Below are positions 1-7,517 of a stretch of DNA of 21,727 nucleotides, piece by piece (position 1 is the stretch's first letter; each line of letters begins with the position of its first letter). Below the pieces are notes generated by a model. The model was not told the DNA's origin. It ran no database searches and was given only the letters and a program-made list of their open reading frames with translations. Both the position numbers and the translations under genes were made by a program. Source of the DNA: Akkermansia sp. GTDB taxonomy: Bacteria; Verrucomicrobiota; Verrucomicrobiia; Verrucomicrobiales; Akkermansiaceae. The DNA lies in the NCBI GenBank assembly GCA_017555465.1, contig JAFZGH010000018.1:1-21727 (forward strand), given 5' to 3'.

Positions 1-117
1 CAGGAAGCTCTGTTCTTCACCCCCGCCTCGGGTAAGTTCATCCGCTTTGTGGCATTGTCTGCTCATGATGGTGGCGATTCTGCTGCTGTGGCAGAGCTGA
101 ACATCATTACGGATTGA
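1..117 (+). CDS. C-terminal end of an F5/8 type C (discoidin)-like protein, partial
   Basis: Frame 1 is open from the window edge and ends at TGA 115-117, giving 38 residues. The visible stretch (FIRFVALSAHDGG…SAAVAELNII) resembles the last beta strands of an F5/8 type C carbohydrate-binding domain, which typically end in an R-[YF]-[VI]-R-[LF]-x-A-L-S stretch followed by an A-E-[IL]-x-[VI] strand. In Verrucomicrobiota such domains commonly close secreted glycoside hydrolases or sulfatases, but the catalytic part lies outside the window, so no enzyme is assigned. A strong intrinsic terminator follows 24 bases after the stop, which supports a real gene end. Confidence 0.6.
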   Translation, partial: QEALFFTPASGKFIRFVALSAHDGGDSAAVAELNIITD

Positions 118-141
118 GTCTGCTGCACCGGAATTTATTTC

Positions 142-174
142 GCACCTGCCCACAGACCGGGCAGGTGCTTTTTT
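142..174 (+). terminator. Rho-independent terminator after the discoidin-like gene
   Basis: A perfect 10-bp stem (GCACCTGCCC 142-151 with GGGCAGGTGC 159-168) with a 7-base loop is followed by six T residues (169-174). This is a textbook intrinsic terminator and separates the upstream gene from the next unit. Confidence 0.93.
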
Positions 175-198
175 ATGCCGGGGTGACGATAATAATGC

Positions 199-227
199 TT
201 CACCTGGAGCAGAAAAACCGCTATAAC
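199..227 (+). promoter_or_regulatory. Predicted sigma70-type promoter of the TPM-like membrane protein
   Basis: TTCACC (199-204) and TATAAC (222-227) are separated by 17 bases. The -10 box ends only 7 bases before the ATG at 235, so transcription would begin at or next to the start codon and the mRNA would be leaderless or nearly so. The -35 box matches consensus at four of six positions, so confidence is moderate. Confidence 0.5.
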
Positions 228-234
228 AGAGGCC

Positions 235-2022
235 ATGCCGATTTGCCCTAGATGTTCAGCCACGATTCACACCGGAGCCGAAGACCAGTGTCCGGCCTGT
301 GGTTACGACATTGCCCAGGCCGATGAGCAATTCGGCGAGGGGCAGGTGGAATTTACCCGTATTGTGGACGCAGCCGGCGCGCTGACCCACCAGGAACGCC
401 TGGAACTCATGCACACGCTCGAGCAGCTGGAGCGCCGTATCCGCCCGGCAGCACTCTGCATCTATATCACCGATGTGGGGCAGGTGCAGGAACTGCGCAC
501 CCATGCGCACTGGATTCTGAATCACGCCCGCATTCACCACCCTTCCTTCGGCAAACGTGAGCTGCACAAGGCCATTGAAGATGCTGCTCTGCTGGAGCGC
601 CGCCCCGGCGAGCAGCGCCCGCAGGAAGCTCCGCAGAACTGGTTTGTGCGGGCTTGTCACGCCGTGCGTGATTATGTGCTGGATGCCTTGCACCCGCTGC
701 CACCGCCTGTGAAGCACGAATGGATGCTGATTCTGGTTATGGATGTGCAGCTGGAAATGGCCTGTTTCTCCTGGGGGTATAAACTGGACCCGTACATCGA
801 CCCTGACCGCATCAATACCTGCATCAAATGTGCCCGCCTGCAGTTCCGCGAGCGCGCCATGGTTGCCGGGCTCAAGCGCGTGATGCGCGCTGCTACCCGC
901 CGTATTGCCTCCAGCGCCCGCCGTGTGAACCGGCGTTTGCGGCGCGCGCAGAAAATGAACGCACTGGCGCTGGTAGTTCTGGGATTGCTGGGGGGGGATG
1001 CAGTTTCTGCACAAGAACCGCCCCCTCCTGCAGAGCCGGATATGCCGCATTGGCGTTCGGAAGATTACCGCCACCTGATGGCTGGTGAGCTGGTCACAGG
1101 CTACGTATCGCTTTTCCCTGCAAAACCCACTCCGGAAGAAATCAAGGCTGAGGAAGAACGCCAGAAACAACTCCGCCGCGAGCAACGCGAGCTGCGCCGC
1201 CAGCAGGCCCGGCAGAATATTCCCCGCACCCGTCCTCCCGAAGCTCCGGAAGAGAGCGATACCCGTGTATTGGGCCGTTATTTTGATCAATATACCCGCC
1301 CGCCGCAGCATTCTACCCTGAATGACCCCCAGGGTCTGCTGACTACCGTAGAGCGCGAAGATGTGGAACATGTGCTGCGCAACCTCAACGCTAACGCGAA
1401 ATTCCGCATTTATGTTTCTGTGTTCAAGGGTGGACAGGATATTCCCAGTGATCTGGCGGTCGATATGTTGGTAACTGCCACTGCCCAGCCCTGCGAATAC
1501 GCTGTGCTCATGCGTTATCCCACGGGTAATCCGGCGGGTATTGAGCTGGGTTACCAGGAAATCAAGCCGGAGGATGCGCAGCGTCACGAATGGCTGCAGA
1601 AAGTACGCACCGCCGCGGCTGATGGCAGTGCCGAAGGCCTCATGGAAGCTCTGCGCTGCATAAGCGCTATCATTACCCCTCTGTCGGATGATTTCGCCCC
1701 CGTCGCCACCACAACAGGGGGCAAAGCGCCACTCATTGATATCAATTTCAAGGAGAGCCAGAAGGAGAAGAAACGCTCCCTCAACGACAAAATTAAGGAC
1801 CTCATCAATGACCCGGTGGTGGTCAACTCTGTGCTCTATCCGCTGGGTGTCCTGCTGGGTATTGGCCTCATCTGGCTGCTGCTCGATTGGCTGCGCAGCT
1901 CATCCCGGTTGGAAGACAGTGAGTCCGATATCCGCCTCTCTTCGCCCTACGGGGCAGGGGTGAGCCGCTATGTGCGCTATCTGGAGGGCACCGAAGCCGA
2001 AAAAGAAAAACGCATTTTCTGA
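235..2022 (+). CDS. Zinc-ribbon, TPM-like two-pass membrane protein
   Basis: This 595-residue protein has an N-terminal zinc ribbon (C4, C7, C19, C22). Residues about 35-220 look like a TPM domain (TLP18.3/Psb32/MOLO-1 fold): IYITD near 76-80, a helix with HAHWILNHARI, then WMLILVMD and GYKLDPYI. Residues 241-259 form a hydrophobic segment that reads like an internal signal peptide (…GDAVSA before QEPPPP). A charged Glu/Arg-rich, coiled-coil-like stretch follows (about 300-325), then a second region at about 345-480 with TPM-like strands (RIYVSVFKGG, YAVLMRYP). A second membrane helix lies at about 530-553, with a short polar tail. By topology the zinc ribbon and first domain would be cytoplasmic and the second domain periplasmic. 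TPM proteins are linked to membrane-protein quality control and photosystem repair; the function here is unknown. There is no clear SD; the start fits the promoter immediately upstream. Confidence 0.8.
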   Translation: MPICPRCSATIHTGAEDQCPACGYDIAQADEQFGEGQVEFTRIVDAAGALTHQERLELMHTLEQLERRIRPAALCIYITDVGQVQELRTHAHWILNHARIHHPSFGKRELHKAIEDAALLERRPGEQRPQEAPQNWFVRACHAVRDYVLDALHPLPPPVKHEWMLILVMDVQLEMACFSWGYKLDPYIDPDRINTCIKCARLQFRERAMVAGLKRVMRAATRRIASSARRVNRRLRRAQKMNALALVVLGLLGGDAVSAQEPPPPAEPDMPHWRSEDYRHLMAGELVTGYVSLFPAKPTPEEIKAEEERQKQLRREQRELRRQQARQNIPRTRPPEAPEESDTRVLGRYFDQYTRPPQHSTLNDPQGLLTTVEREDVEHVLRNLNANAKFRIYVSVFKGGQDIPSDLAVDMLVTATAQPCEYAVLMRYPTGNPAGIELGYQEIKPEDAQRHEWLQKVRTAAADGSAEGLMEALRCISAIITPLSDDFAPVATTTGGKAPLIDINFKESQKEKKRSLNDKIKDLINDPVVVNSVLYPLGVLLGIGLIWLLLDWLRSSSRLEDSESDIRLSSPYGAGVSRYVRYLEGTEAEKEKRIF

Positions 2023-2064
2023 TAACAACGCAGTAAAAAACCGGGCCAGGGGCATCATTTTTGA

Positions 2065-2093
2065 TTGCATTCCCCCTCTTGCAGGTGTAGTAT
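2065..2093 (+). promoter_or_regulatory. Possible nifJ promoter
   Basis: TTGCAT (2065-2070) and TAGTAT (2088-2093) are 17 bases apart; an overlapping TATATT (2091-2096) is an alternative -10. Either gives a leader of about 70 bases before the nifJ ATG. The match is moderate, and other -35 choices (TTGATT 2061) exist. Confidence 0.35.
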
Positions 2094-2099
2094 ATTGCT

Positions 2100-2118
2100 C
2101 GTAAAAGTAGATTTTACG
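2100..2118. promoter_or_regulatory. Inverted repeat at the predicted nifJ transcription start
   Basis: CGTAAAA (2100-2106) and TTTTACG (2112-2118) form a perfect 7-bp inverted repeat with a 5-base spacer, directly downstream of the candidate -10 box. Its position suggests an operator or a 5' stem on the nifJ mRNA. No T-run follows, so it is not a terminator. Confidence 0.4.
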
Positions 2119-2170
2119 CATCGGGGGCACTGTCCCCTCATGCCAACATTTTCCTAAACATTGTAACAAC

Positions 2171-5100
2171 ATGAACACAACATACAGCACTATTGACGCC
2201 AACGAGGCCGTAGCCTCCGTAGCGTACCGTTGCTCTGAAGTGGCCGCCATCTATCCCATCACCCCGTCCTCGCCGATGGGTGAATCGGCAGAGGCCTGGA
2301 CCGCTGTAGATCGCAAGAATCTCTGGGGCACGGTCCCCAGCATCGTCGAGATGGAATCTGAGGCAGGTGCTGCTGGTGCCGTTCACGGTGCCCTGCAGAC
2401 CGGCTCCATGGCCACCACCTTTACGGCCTCCCAGGGTCTGCTGCTCATGATTCCCAACATGTTCAAGATTGCCGGTGAGCTCACTCCCTGCGTCTTCCAC
2501 ATTGCCGCCCGCGCCCTTGCCGCCCAGGGTCTTTCCATCTTCGGTGACCACAGCGATGTGATGAGCGCCCGCTCCACCGGTTTTGCCATGCTTTGCGGCG
2601 CCTCCACCCAGGAAGCCCCGGATATGGCCGCCATCGCCCACTCCGCCACGCTGGAAAGCCGCGTACCCTTCATCAACTTCTTCGACGGCTTCCGCACCTC
2701 TCACGAAGTAGGCAAGATTGCCGACATCTCCGACGAGCAGCTGCGCGGCATGATTGACCAGGACCTGGTGGATGCCTTCCACGCCCGCGCCCTCACCCCC
2801 GATGCCCCGGTCATCCGTGGCACCGCCCAGAACCCGGACGTCTACTTCCAGGGCCGCGAAACCGTCAACAAGTTCTACAACGCCGTTCCCGGCATCGTGA
2901 AGAAGGCCATGAAGAAGTTCGGCGAGCTCACCGGCCGCTGCTACGACCTCGTGGAATACATCGGCAGCCCGGAGGCCACCCGCGTCATCATCATCATGGG
3001 TTCCGGCGCAGAAGCCTGCCTTGAGACCGTGAAGGCCCTGAGCGAGGACATCGGCGTGCTGAAGGTGCGCCTGTACCGTCCGTTCCCGGCAGAGGACGTG
3101 ATTGCAGCCCTGCCCAAGACCGTGAAGAAGATTGCCGTGCTCGACCGCACCAAGGAACCCGGCAGCCTGGGCGAACCCCTGCTGCAGGATGTGGTGCAGG
3201 CCCTCTCCGACGCCTCCGTGAAGGGCACGCTTCCCTTTGCTATGCCCATCATCGTGGGTGGCCGCTATGGTCTGGGTTCCAAGGAATTCACCCCCGCCAT
3301 GGTGAAGGGTGTGTTCGACGAACTCAAGAAAGACGCCCCCATGACCGGCTTTGCCGTGGGTATTGAGGACGACGTAACCGGCCTTTCCATTGCCTACGAC
3401 CCCAGCTTCACCACCGAGGCCGACACCGTGACCCGCTGCATGTTCTATGGTCTGGGTTCCGACGGCACCGTGGGTGCCAACAAGGACGCCATCAAGATTA
3501 TCGGCAAGCACACCGACCTCTACGTGCAGGGCTACTTCGTGTACGACTCCAAGAAGTCCGGTTCCTCCACGGTGTCCCACCTGCGTTTCGGCACCACGCC
3601 GATTCACAGCACCTACCTCATCACCAGCGCCAACTTCATTGCGCTGCACCAGCCCAGCCTGCTCAACACCTTCGACTTCCTGAAGAACGCCGCACCCGGC
3701 GCCACCTTCCTCATCAACACCCCGGTGGCTGCTGATAAGGTGTGGGACAGCCTGCCCGCCCGCATGCAGCAGCAGATTATCGACAAGAACATCAAGGTCT
3801 ACTGCATCGACGCCTTCAAGGTAGCCAAGGCTACCGGCATGGGCGGCCGCATCAACATGATTATGCAGACCTGCTTCTTCCACCTCTCCGGCGTGATTCC
3901 CTCCGATGAAGCCATCGGCTACATCAAGGAAGCCATCAAGAAGACTTACGGCAAGAAGGGCGACGAAGTGGTGGCCAAGAACATCCAGGCTGTGGATGCC
4001 TCTCTCGCCAACCTGTACGAGGTAAGCGTGGGCACCAGCATCACCGGCCACGAACTGCCCCCCGCCCTGGCTCCCGGCGCCCCCGCCTTTGTGCGCGACG
4101 TGCTCGGCAAGATCGTCATTGGCGAAGGCGACAGCGTGAAGGTTTCTGAAATGCCGGTGGACGGCACCTTCCCCAGCGGCACCACCCAGTACGAGAAGCG
4201 CAACCTCGCCCTCGAAATCCCGGTGTGGACCCCCGAGAAGACCGAAACCAGCAAGGCCTGTATCCAGTGCGGCAAGTGCACCACCGTGTGCCCCCACGCC
4301 GCCCTGCGCGCCAAGATGGTGGACCCCGCCGATATGGAAGGCGCCCCGGAAACCTTCAAGAGCGCCGATGCCAGCAAGATGCACAAGAACTGGCAGGGCA
4401 AGAAGTTCGTCATCCAGGTGTCTGCCGCAGACTGCACAGGCTGCACGCTCTGCACCCGCGTATGCCCCACCAACTCGCTGACCATGACCCCGGCAGCCGA
4501 GGCTCTGGAACCCGAGACCAACAACTGGAACTTCTTCGAGAAACTGCCCGACCCGGACCGCACCAAGATTAACGCCGGTCAGGTGCGCGACCAGCAGTTC
4601 CTTCGCCCGCTCTTCGAATTCAGCGGCGCCTGCGCCGGTTGCGGCGAAACCCCGTATGTGAAGGCCCTTACCCAGCTGCTGGGCAACCGCCTTGTGGTGG
4701 CCAACGCCACGGGCTGCTCCTCCATCTACGGCGGCAACCTGCCCACCACCCCCTGGACACACGATGCCGATGGCCGCGGCCCCGCCTGGGCAAACAGCCT
4801 CTTCGAGGACAACGCCCAGTTCGGCCTTGGCTTCCGCGTCTCCCTGGACAAGAAGCAGGAATATGCCCTGGAACTCCTCGAAGCTGCTGCCGATAAGATT
4901 GGCGCCGGGCTGGTTGAGGCCATCAAGTCCAACCCGCAGAAGACAGAGGCAGAAGTCGTGGCCGCCCGTGAAACCGTGGCTGCCATCAAGGCTGCCTGCG
5001 GCGACACCCCCGAGCTGGCCGCCCTCAAGGCTCAGGCCAACTACCTGGTGAGCAAGTCTGTGTGGATTCTCGGCGGCGACGGCTGGGCATACGACATCGG

Positions 5101-5749
5101 CTACGGTGGTCTTGACCACATCCTCGCCTCCGGTCGCAACGTGAAGGTGCTCGTCATGGACACCGAGGTGTACTCCAACACCGGTGGCCAGTGCTCCAAG
5201 GCCACCCCGCGCTCCGCTGTGGCCAAGTTCGCCACCCGCGGTAAGGACCAGGTGAAGAAGGACATCGGCTACATGGCCATGACCTACGGCAACATCTACG
5301 TGGCCTCCATCTCCATGGGCTCCAACGATGAGCACGCCCTCAAGACCCTGGCTGAAGCCGAGGCGTACGACGGCCCCGCCCTCGTGATTGCCTACAGCCA
5401 CTGCATCAACCACGGCATCAACATGGCACAGGGGCTCGACCGCCAGAAGGATGCCGTTGACTGCGGCCGCTGGTTGCTCTACAACTTCAACCCGGACAAC
5501 ATCAAGGAAGGCAAGAACCCGCTCACCATCAAGAGCAAGGCTCCCAAGATGAGCGTGCGCGATGCCCTCATCGGTGTGGACGGTAAGGGCGGCGAGAACC
5601 GCTTCAAGATGCTGGCCAAGACCAACAAGGCTAACTTCGAGAAGCTCCTTACCCTGGAAGAGCAGGACATCAAGCGCCGCTGGCGCCTGTACCAGGCTCT
5701 GGCTGCCATCGATTACAGCGCCGAGGCCGAAGCTGCTCCCGAGGCTTAA
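2171..5749 (+). CDS. nifJ: Pyruvate:ferredoxin (flavodoxin) oxidoreductase
   Basis: This is a full-length, single-chain PFOR of 1192 residues, the usual size. It oxidatively decarboxylates pyruvate with CoA to acetyl-CoA and CO2, reducing ferredoxin or flavodoxin in the cytoplasm. Domain order fits the family: N-terminal TPP-pyrimidine domain (AAIYPITPSSPMGE; MESEAGAAGAVHGAL; TFTASQGL), the gamma-like domain in the middle (GLGSDGTVGANKDAIK), two 4Fe-4S motifs (CIQCGKCTTVCP from C697; CTGCTLCTRVCP from C755), a further cysteine site (CAGCGE) and the TPP/Mg domain (GDGWAYDIGYGGLDH; NTGGQCSKATPRS). The ATG at 2171 is followed directly by the expected N-terminus; no SD is visible. The gene has its own terminator and stands alone. 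Long open frames on the opposite strand result from its strong GC3 bias. Confidence 0.98.
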   Translation: MNTTYSTIDANEAVASVAYRCSEVAAIYPITPSSPMGESAEAWTAVDRKNLWGTVPSIVEMESEAGAAGAVHGALQTGSMATTFTASQGLLLMIPNMFKIAGELTPCVFHIAARALAAQGLSIFGDHSDVMSARSTGFAMLCGASTQEAPDMAAIAHSATLESRVPFINFFDGFRTSHEVGKIADISDEQLRGMIDQDLVDAFHARALTPDAPVIRGTAQNPDVYFQGRETVNKFYNAVPGIVKKAMKKFGELTGRCYDLVEYIGSPEATRVIIIMGSGAEACLETVKALSEDIGVLKVRLYRPFPAEDVIAALPKTVKKIAVLDRTKEPGSLGEPLLQDVVQALSDASVKGTLPFAMPIIVGGRYGLGSKEFTPAMVKGVFDELKKDAPMTGFAVGIEDDVTGLSIAYDPSFTTEADTVTRCMFYGLGSDGTVGANKDAIKIIGKHTDLYVQGYFVYDSKKSGSSTVSHLRFGTTPIHSTYLITSANFIALHQPSLLNTFDFLKNAAPGATFLINTPVAADKVWDSLPARMQQQIIDKNIKVYCIDAFKVAKATGMGGRINMIMQTCFFHLSGVIPSDEAIGYIKEAIKKTYGKKGDEVVAKNIQAVDASLANLYEVSVGTSITGHELPPALAPGAPAFVRDVLGKIVIGEGDSVKVSEMPVDGTFPSGTTQYEKRNLALEIPVWTPEKTETSKACIQCGKCTTVCPHAALRAKMVDPADMEGAPETFKSADASKMHKNWQGKKFVIQVSAADCTGCTLCTRVCPTNSLTMTPAAEALEPETNNWNFFEKLPDPDRTKINAGQVRDQQFLRPLFEFSGACAGCGETPYVKALTQLLGNRLVVANATGCSSIYGGNLPTTPWTHDADGRGPAWANSLFEDNAQFGLGFRVSLDKKQEYALELLEAAADKIGAGLVEAIKSNPQKTEAEVVAARETVAAIKAACGDTPELAALKAQANYLVSKSVWILGGDGWAYDIGYGGLDHILASGRNVKVLVMDTEVYSNTGGQCSKATPRSAVAKFATRGKDQVKKDIGYMAMTYGNIYVASISMGSNDEHALKTLAEAEAYDGPALVIAYSHCINHGINMAQGLDRQKDAVDCGRWLLYNFNPDNIKEGKNPLTIKSKAPKMSVRDALIGVDGKGGENRFKMLAKTNKANFEKLLTLEEQDIKRRWRLYQALAAIDYSAEAEAAPEA

Positions 5750-5772
5750 GCCCCAGCAGCCCATTAACTTCA

Positions 5773-5808
5773 ACGGCGTGCGGTTCACCACCGCACGCCG
5801 TTCTTGTT
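5773..5808 (+). terminator. Rho-independent terminator of nifJ
   Basis: A perfect 12-bp stem (ACGGCGTGCGGT 5773-5784 with ACCGCACGCCGT 5790-5801), a 5-base loop and a T-rich tail (TCTTGTT) start 24 bases after the nifJ stop. Confidence 0.88.
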
Positions 5809-5820
5809 AAACAATCATCA

Positions 5821-5846
5821 CATCATTAAAGTATACTTTAATGATG
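5821..5846. repeat. 26-bp perfect palindrome carrying ATTAAAGTATACTTTAAT (copy 1 of 3)
   Basis: The core ATTAAAGT-AT-ACTTTAAT lies at 5825-5842 and the symmetry extends to 5821-5846. It sits immediately 3' of the minus-strand ATPase stop. The same core recurs at 7343-7360 and 7433-7450 on the other side of that gene, and I see it nowhere else in the window. It is too AT-rich to be a typical intrinsic terminator. Confidence 0.9.
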
Positions 5847-5857
5847 TTTTAAAACAT
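5844..5857. repeat. 14-bp palindrome ATGTTTTAAAACAT spanning the ATPase stop codon
   Basis: This perfect 14-bp palindrome overlaps the end of the 26-bp palindrome by three bases and contains the TAA stop (5849-5851, minus strand) of the ATPase gene. Two abutting palindromes therefore mark the 3' boundary of the gene. Confidence 0.75.
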
Positions 5858-7288
5858 TGATTCCACTGGCACTACATAACCAAGGAGATAGCAGAGTACC
5901 GGGCAGGGTATTCTATAGACGGGCTGAACACCAGGCTCTGCGCTGAGGCCGAAATCCTCCACATGGCGCGTGGCAATGATGGCAGCTTGGGCCGATTGCT
6001 CCCGACACAGGGTATTGATGGCATCCCGCTGGCTCACTGAACTGTCGTGGCGGTATTTCACCTCGCAGAGGTAACGGCGCTCGTTCGGAAAATCGACCAC
6101 CACATCCACCTCCTTCTGCGTGCGCGGCAGGCGGATATAGCCAACGCGGCAGAACGCGCCGTAAGCCGAGTGGAAATGCTTGTACACAGTGGTCTCCGCC
6201 ATCATGCCGCGCACTTCATCCGTAACGGCAGAAGGATTGCGCATGAGGGAGGCATTGCTCAGCGCTGCATCTGCCACGTATACCTTGGGTTGGCTGCTGA
6301 TTCCCTTCTTACCGGTGTAGTTGGAAGCCTGGCTGATGTAGATGAGATTAGCATCGCGCAGAAACTCCATGTAGCGCATCAGGGTAGGCAGCGATACCCC
6401 CTCCAGCGCCCGGCACATAGCGGCAGTGTTAATGATATTGCCGGAGTTCACACAGAAATAGAGATACAACTTTTCGAGTTGCAGGGTATTGCGCACATCA
6501 AACAACGCAGGTATATCACGCTTGAGCACCTTGTCCACCACATCTTCACGCAGCACACGCTGCGCCCTGGCCACCACCTCGGTGCTCAGCAACTCAGGAA
6601 AGCCTCCCAGACTCAGATAGCGGTTCCAGTGCGGTTCCAACCCGCTGAAACGTCGCATGAGCCGGGTGAATTCATCCTGCTCCATGCGCAGCAACGCCTC
6701 CAGATTCACCTGCGGCTCCACCACCGGCGGCAGCTGCATGATATCGCAATACTCACGAAAACTCAGTGTCGGCATGCGCAGCACACGCCAGCGCCCCACG
6801 CCGCTATCACGCGCACCTTTCTCAATGTGCGGACTGGCCGAGCCCGTAGCCACCAGCTGCAGTGAGGGACGAGTGTCGTACAAAACTTTCAGCCACAGAG
6901 ACCAATCCTCCGCATATTGAATCTCATCGAAGAAGAAATAGCACGAACCGCTACGCGGCCGCGCCTTATCGAACGCATCAATGACGGCTTTTACCCCAGC
7001 GAGCTTGATAATGGGGTTATCAAAGGAAAGATAGAGGATATTCTCACCCTTCACTCCGGTAGCGAGCAGTTCCTCTATCAACTGGCGCATCACCGTGGTC
7101 TTGCCTACACGGCGAGCTCCGCTCAGCACCACAAAACGCCGCAGGTCACGGCTCTGCAATTGCTCCAGCGTCTCAAAATACGCCTGCCGACGCACTCCAG
7201 GTAACTCCTCCGGATCCACCCGTGTCTGCCACCACGGGTTATATTCCTGCAGCAGGCGTTCTATCTCATCTGTTTCAAAAATTCCCAT
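5849..7288 (-). CDS. COG1373-type ATPase (AAA_14 + DUF4143)
   Basis: The 479-residue protein has a Walker A motif GARRVGKT (57-64), a Walker B motif YFFFDE (117-122) and a sensor-1-like stretch VATGSAS (about 146-152). A winged-helix-like middle region (NIINTAAMCRALEGVSLPTLMRYMEFL) follows. The C-terminal DUF4143 part holds a restriction-endonuclease-fold signature, EVDVVVD (393-399) and CEVKYR (408-413), matching D-x(n)-E-x-K. The family is very common in anaerobes, its members are highly variable and often called helper ATPases, and its biological role is not established. The start is firm: AGGAGGAAG lies at 7292-7300 and a perfect consensus promoter just beyond. Neighbouring genes lack an SD and are richer in GC, which hints at horizontal acquisition. 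Three copies of an 18-bp palindrome bracket the gene. Confidence 0.93.
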   Translation of the reverse strand: MGIFETDEIERLLQEYNPWWQTRVDPEELPGVRRQAYFETLEQLQSRDLRRFVVLSGARRVGKTTVMRQLIEELLATGVKGENILYLSFDNPIIKLAGVKAVIDAFDKARPRSGSCYFFFDEIQYAEDWSLWLKVLYDTRPSLQLVATGSASPHIEKGARDSGVGRWRVLRMPTLSFREYCDIMQLPPVVEPQVNLEALLRMEQDEFTRLMRRFSGLEPHWNRYLSLGGFPELLSTEVVARAQRVLREDVVDKVLKRDIPALFDVRNTLQLEKLYLYFCVNSGNIINTAAMCRALEGVSLPTLMRYMEFLRDANLIYISQASNYTGKKGISSQPKVYVADAALSNASLMRNPSAVTDEVRGMMAETTVYKHFHSAYGAFCRVGYIRLPRTQKEVDVVVDFPNERRYLCEVKYRHDSSVSQRDAINTLCREQSAQAAIIATRHVEDFGLSAEPGVQPVYRIPCPVLCYLLGYVVPVESMF

Positions 7289-7307
7289 ACTCTTCCTCCT
7301 GCACAGT

Positions 7308-7336
7308 ATTATACTCCCTGATTATCAGTGTGTCAA
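7308..7336 (-). promoter_or_regulatory. Perfect consensus sigma70 promoter of the ATPase gene
   Basis: On the minus strand TTGACA (7336-7331) and TATAAT (7313-7308) are separated by exactly 17 bases, matching consensus at 12 of 12 positions. The predicted start near 7301 gives a leader of about 13 bases that contains the AGGAGGAAG ribosome site. Such a promoter would be strong unless held in check. Confidence 0.88.
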
Positions 7337-7342
7337 GACGTC

Positions 7343-7360
7343 ATTAAAGTACACTTTAAT
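7343..7360. repeat. Palindrome copy 2: ATTAAAGT-AC-ACTTTAAT, just upstream of the ATPase -35 box
   Basis: Eight-base arms are identical to the other two copies; only the central dinucleotide differs (AC instead of AT). It lies 6 bases upstream of the ATPase -35 box, about positions -42 to -60 relative to the predicted start, a normal place for a regulator site. Confidence 0.88.
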
Positions 7361-7383
7361 CTTTTGCGTATTTTTCTTAAAAT

Positions 7384-7393
7384 ACACTTTTAT
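7384..7393. repeat. Degenerate half-site of the ATTAAAGT palindrome
   Basis: ACACTTTTAT differs by one base from the right half of copy 2 (ACACTTTAAT). It lies between copies 2 and 3. It may be a decayed or half operator, or chance in an AT-rich spacer. Confidence 0.35.
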
Positions 7394-7432
7394 GCTAACA
7401 TAGAGCATTAACCGTCTGCGCCTTAAATCGCC

Positions 7433-7450
7433 ATTAAAGTATACTTTAAT
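7433..7450. repeat. Palindrome copy 3: ATTAAAGTATACTTTAAT
   Basis: The 18-bp core is identical to copy 1, and the symmetry extends one base on each side (7432-7451). It lies between the divergent ATPase and azlC promoters, about 30 bases upstream of the azlC -35 candidate, so it could act on either gene or mark the outer end of the ATPase unit. Confidence 0.9.
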
Positions 7451-7480
7451 GTGCTTTATTCTTCATCTGGTACTTTAGAC

Positions 7481-7508
7481 TTGCAAATTACGGCAAATGG
7501 CGTACACT
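7481..7508 (+). promoter_or_regulatory. Predicted azlCD promoter
   Basis: TTGCAA (7481-7486) and TACACT (7503-7508) are 16 bases apart. The -10 ends 9 bases before the ATG at 7518, suggesting an almost leaderless mRNA and arguing against the earlier in-frame ATG at 7497, which lies inside the promoter. Confidence 0.5.
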
Positions 7509-7517
7509 CTGCGCCCC

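Noticed and set aside
256..1587. A 443-codon minus-strand frame across the TPM gene
   Set aside because: No family resemblance. The plus strand has a zinc ribbon, membrane helices and a plausible promoter.
2138..5791. A 1217-codon open frame on the minus strand across nifJ
   Set aside because: It is antisense to an unmistakable PFOR, with a Gly/Val/His-rich low-information translation typical of a shadow of GC-biased codons.
7497..7517. Upstream ATG of azlC as the start
   Set aside because: It lies in the predicted promoter and adds residues without family support; the ATG at 7518 fits better.
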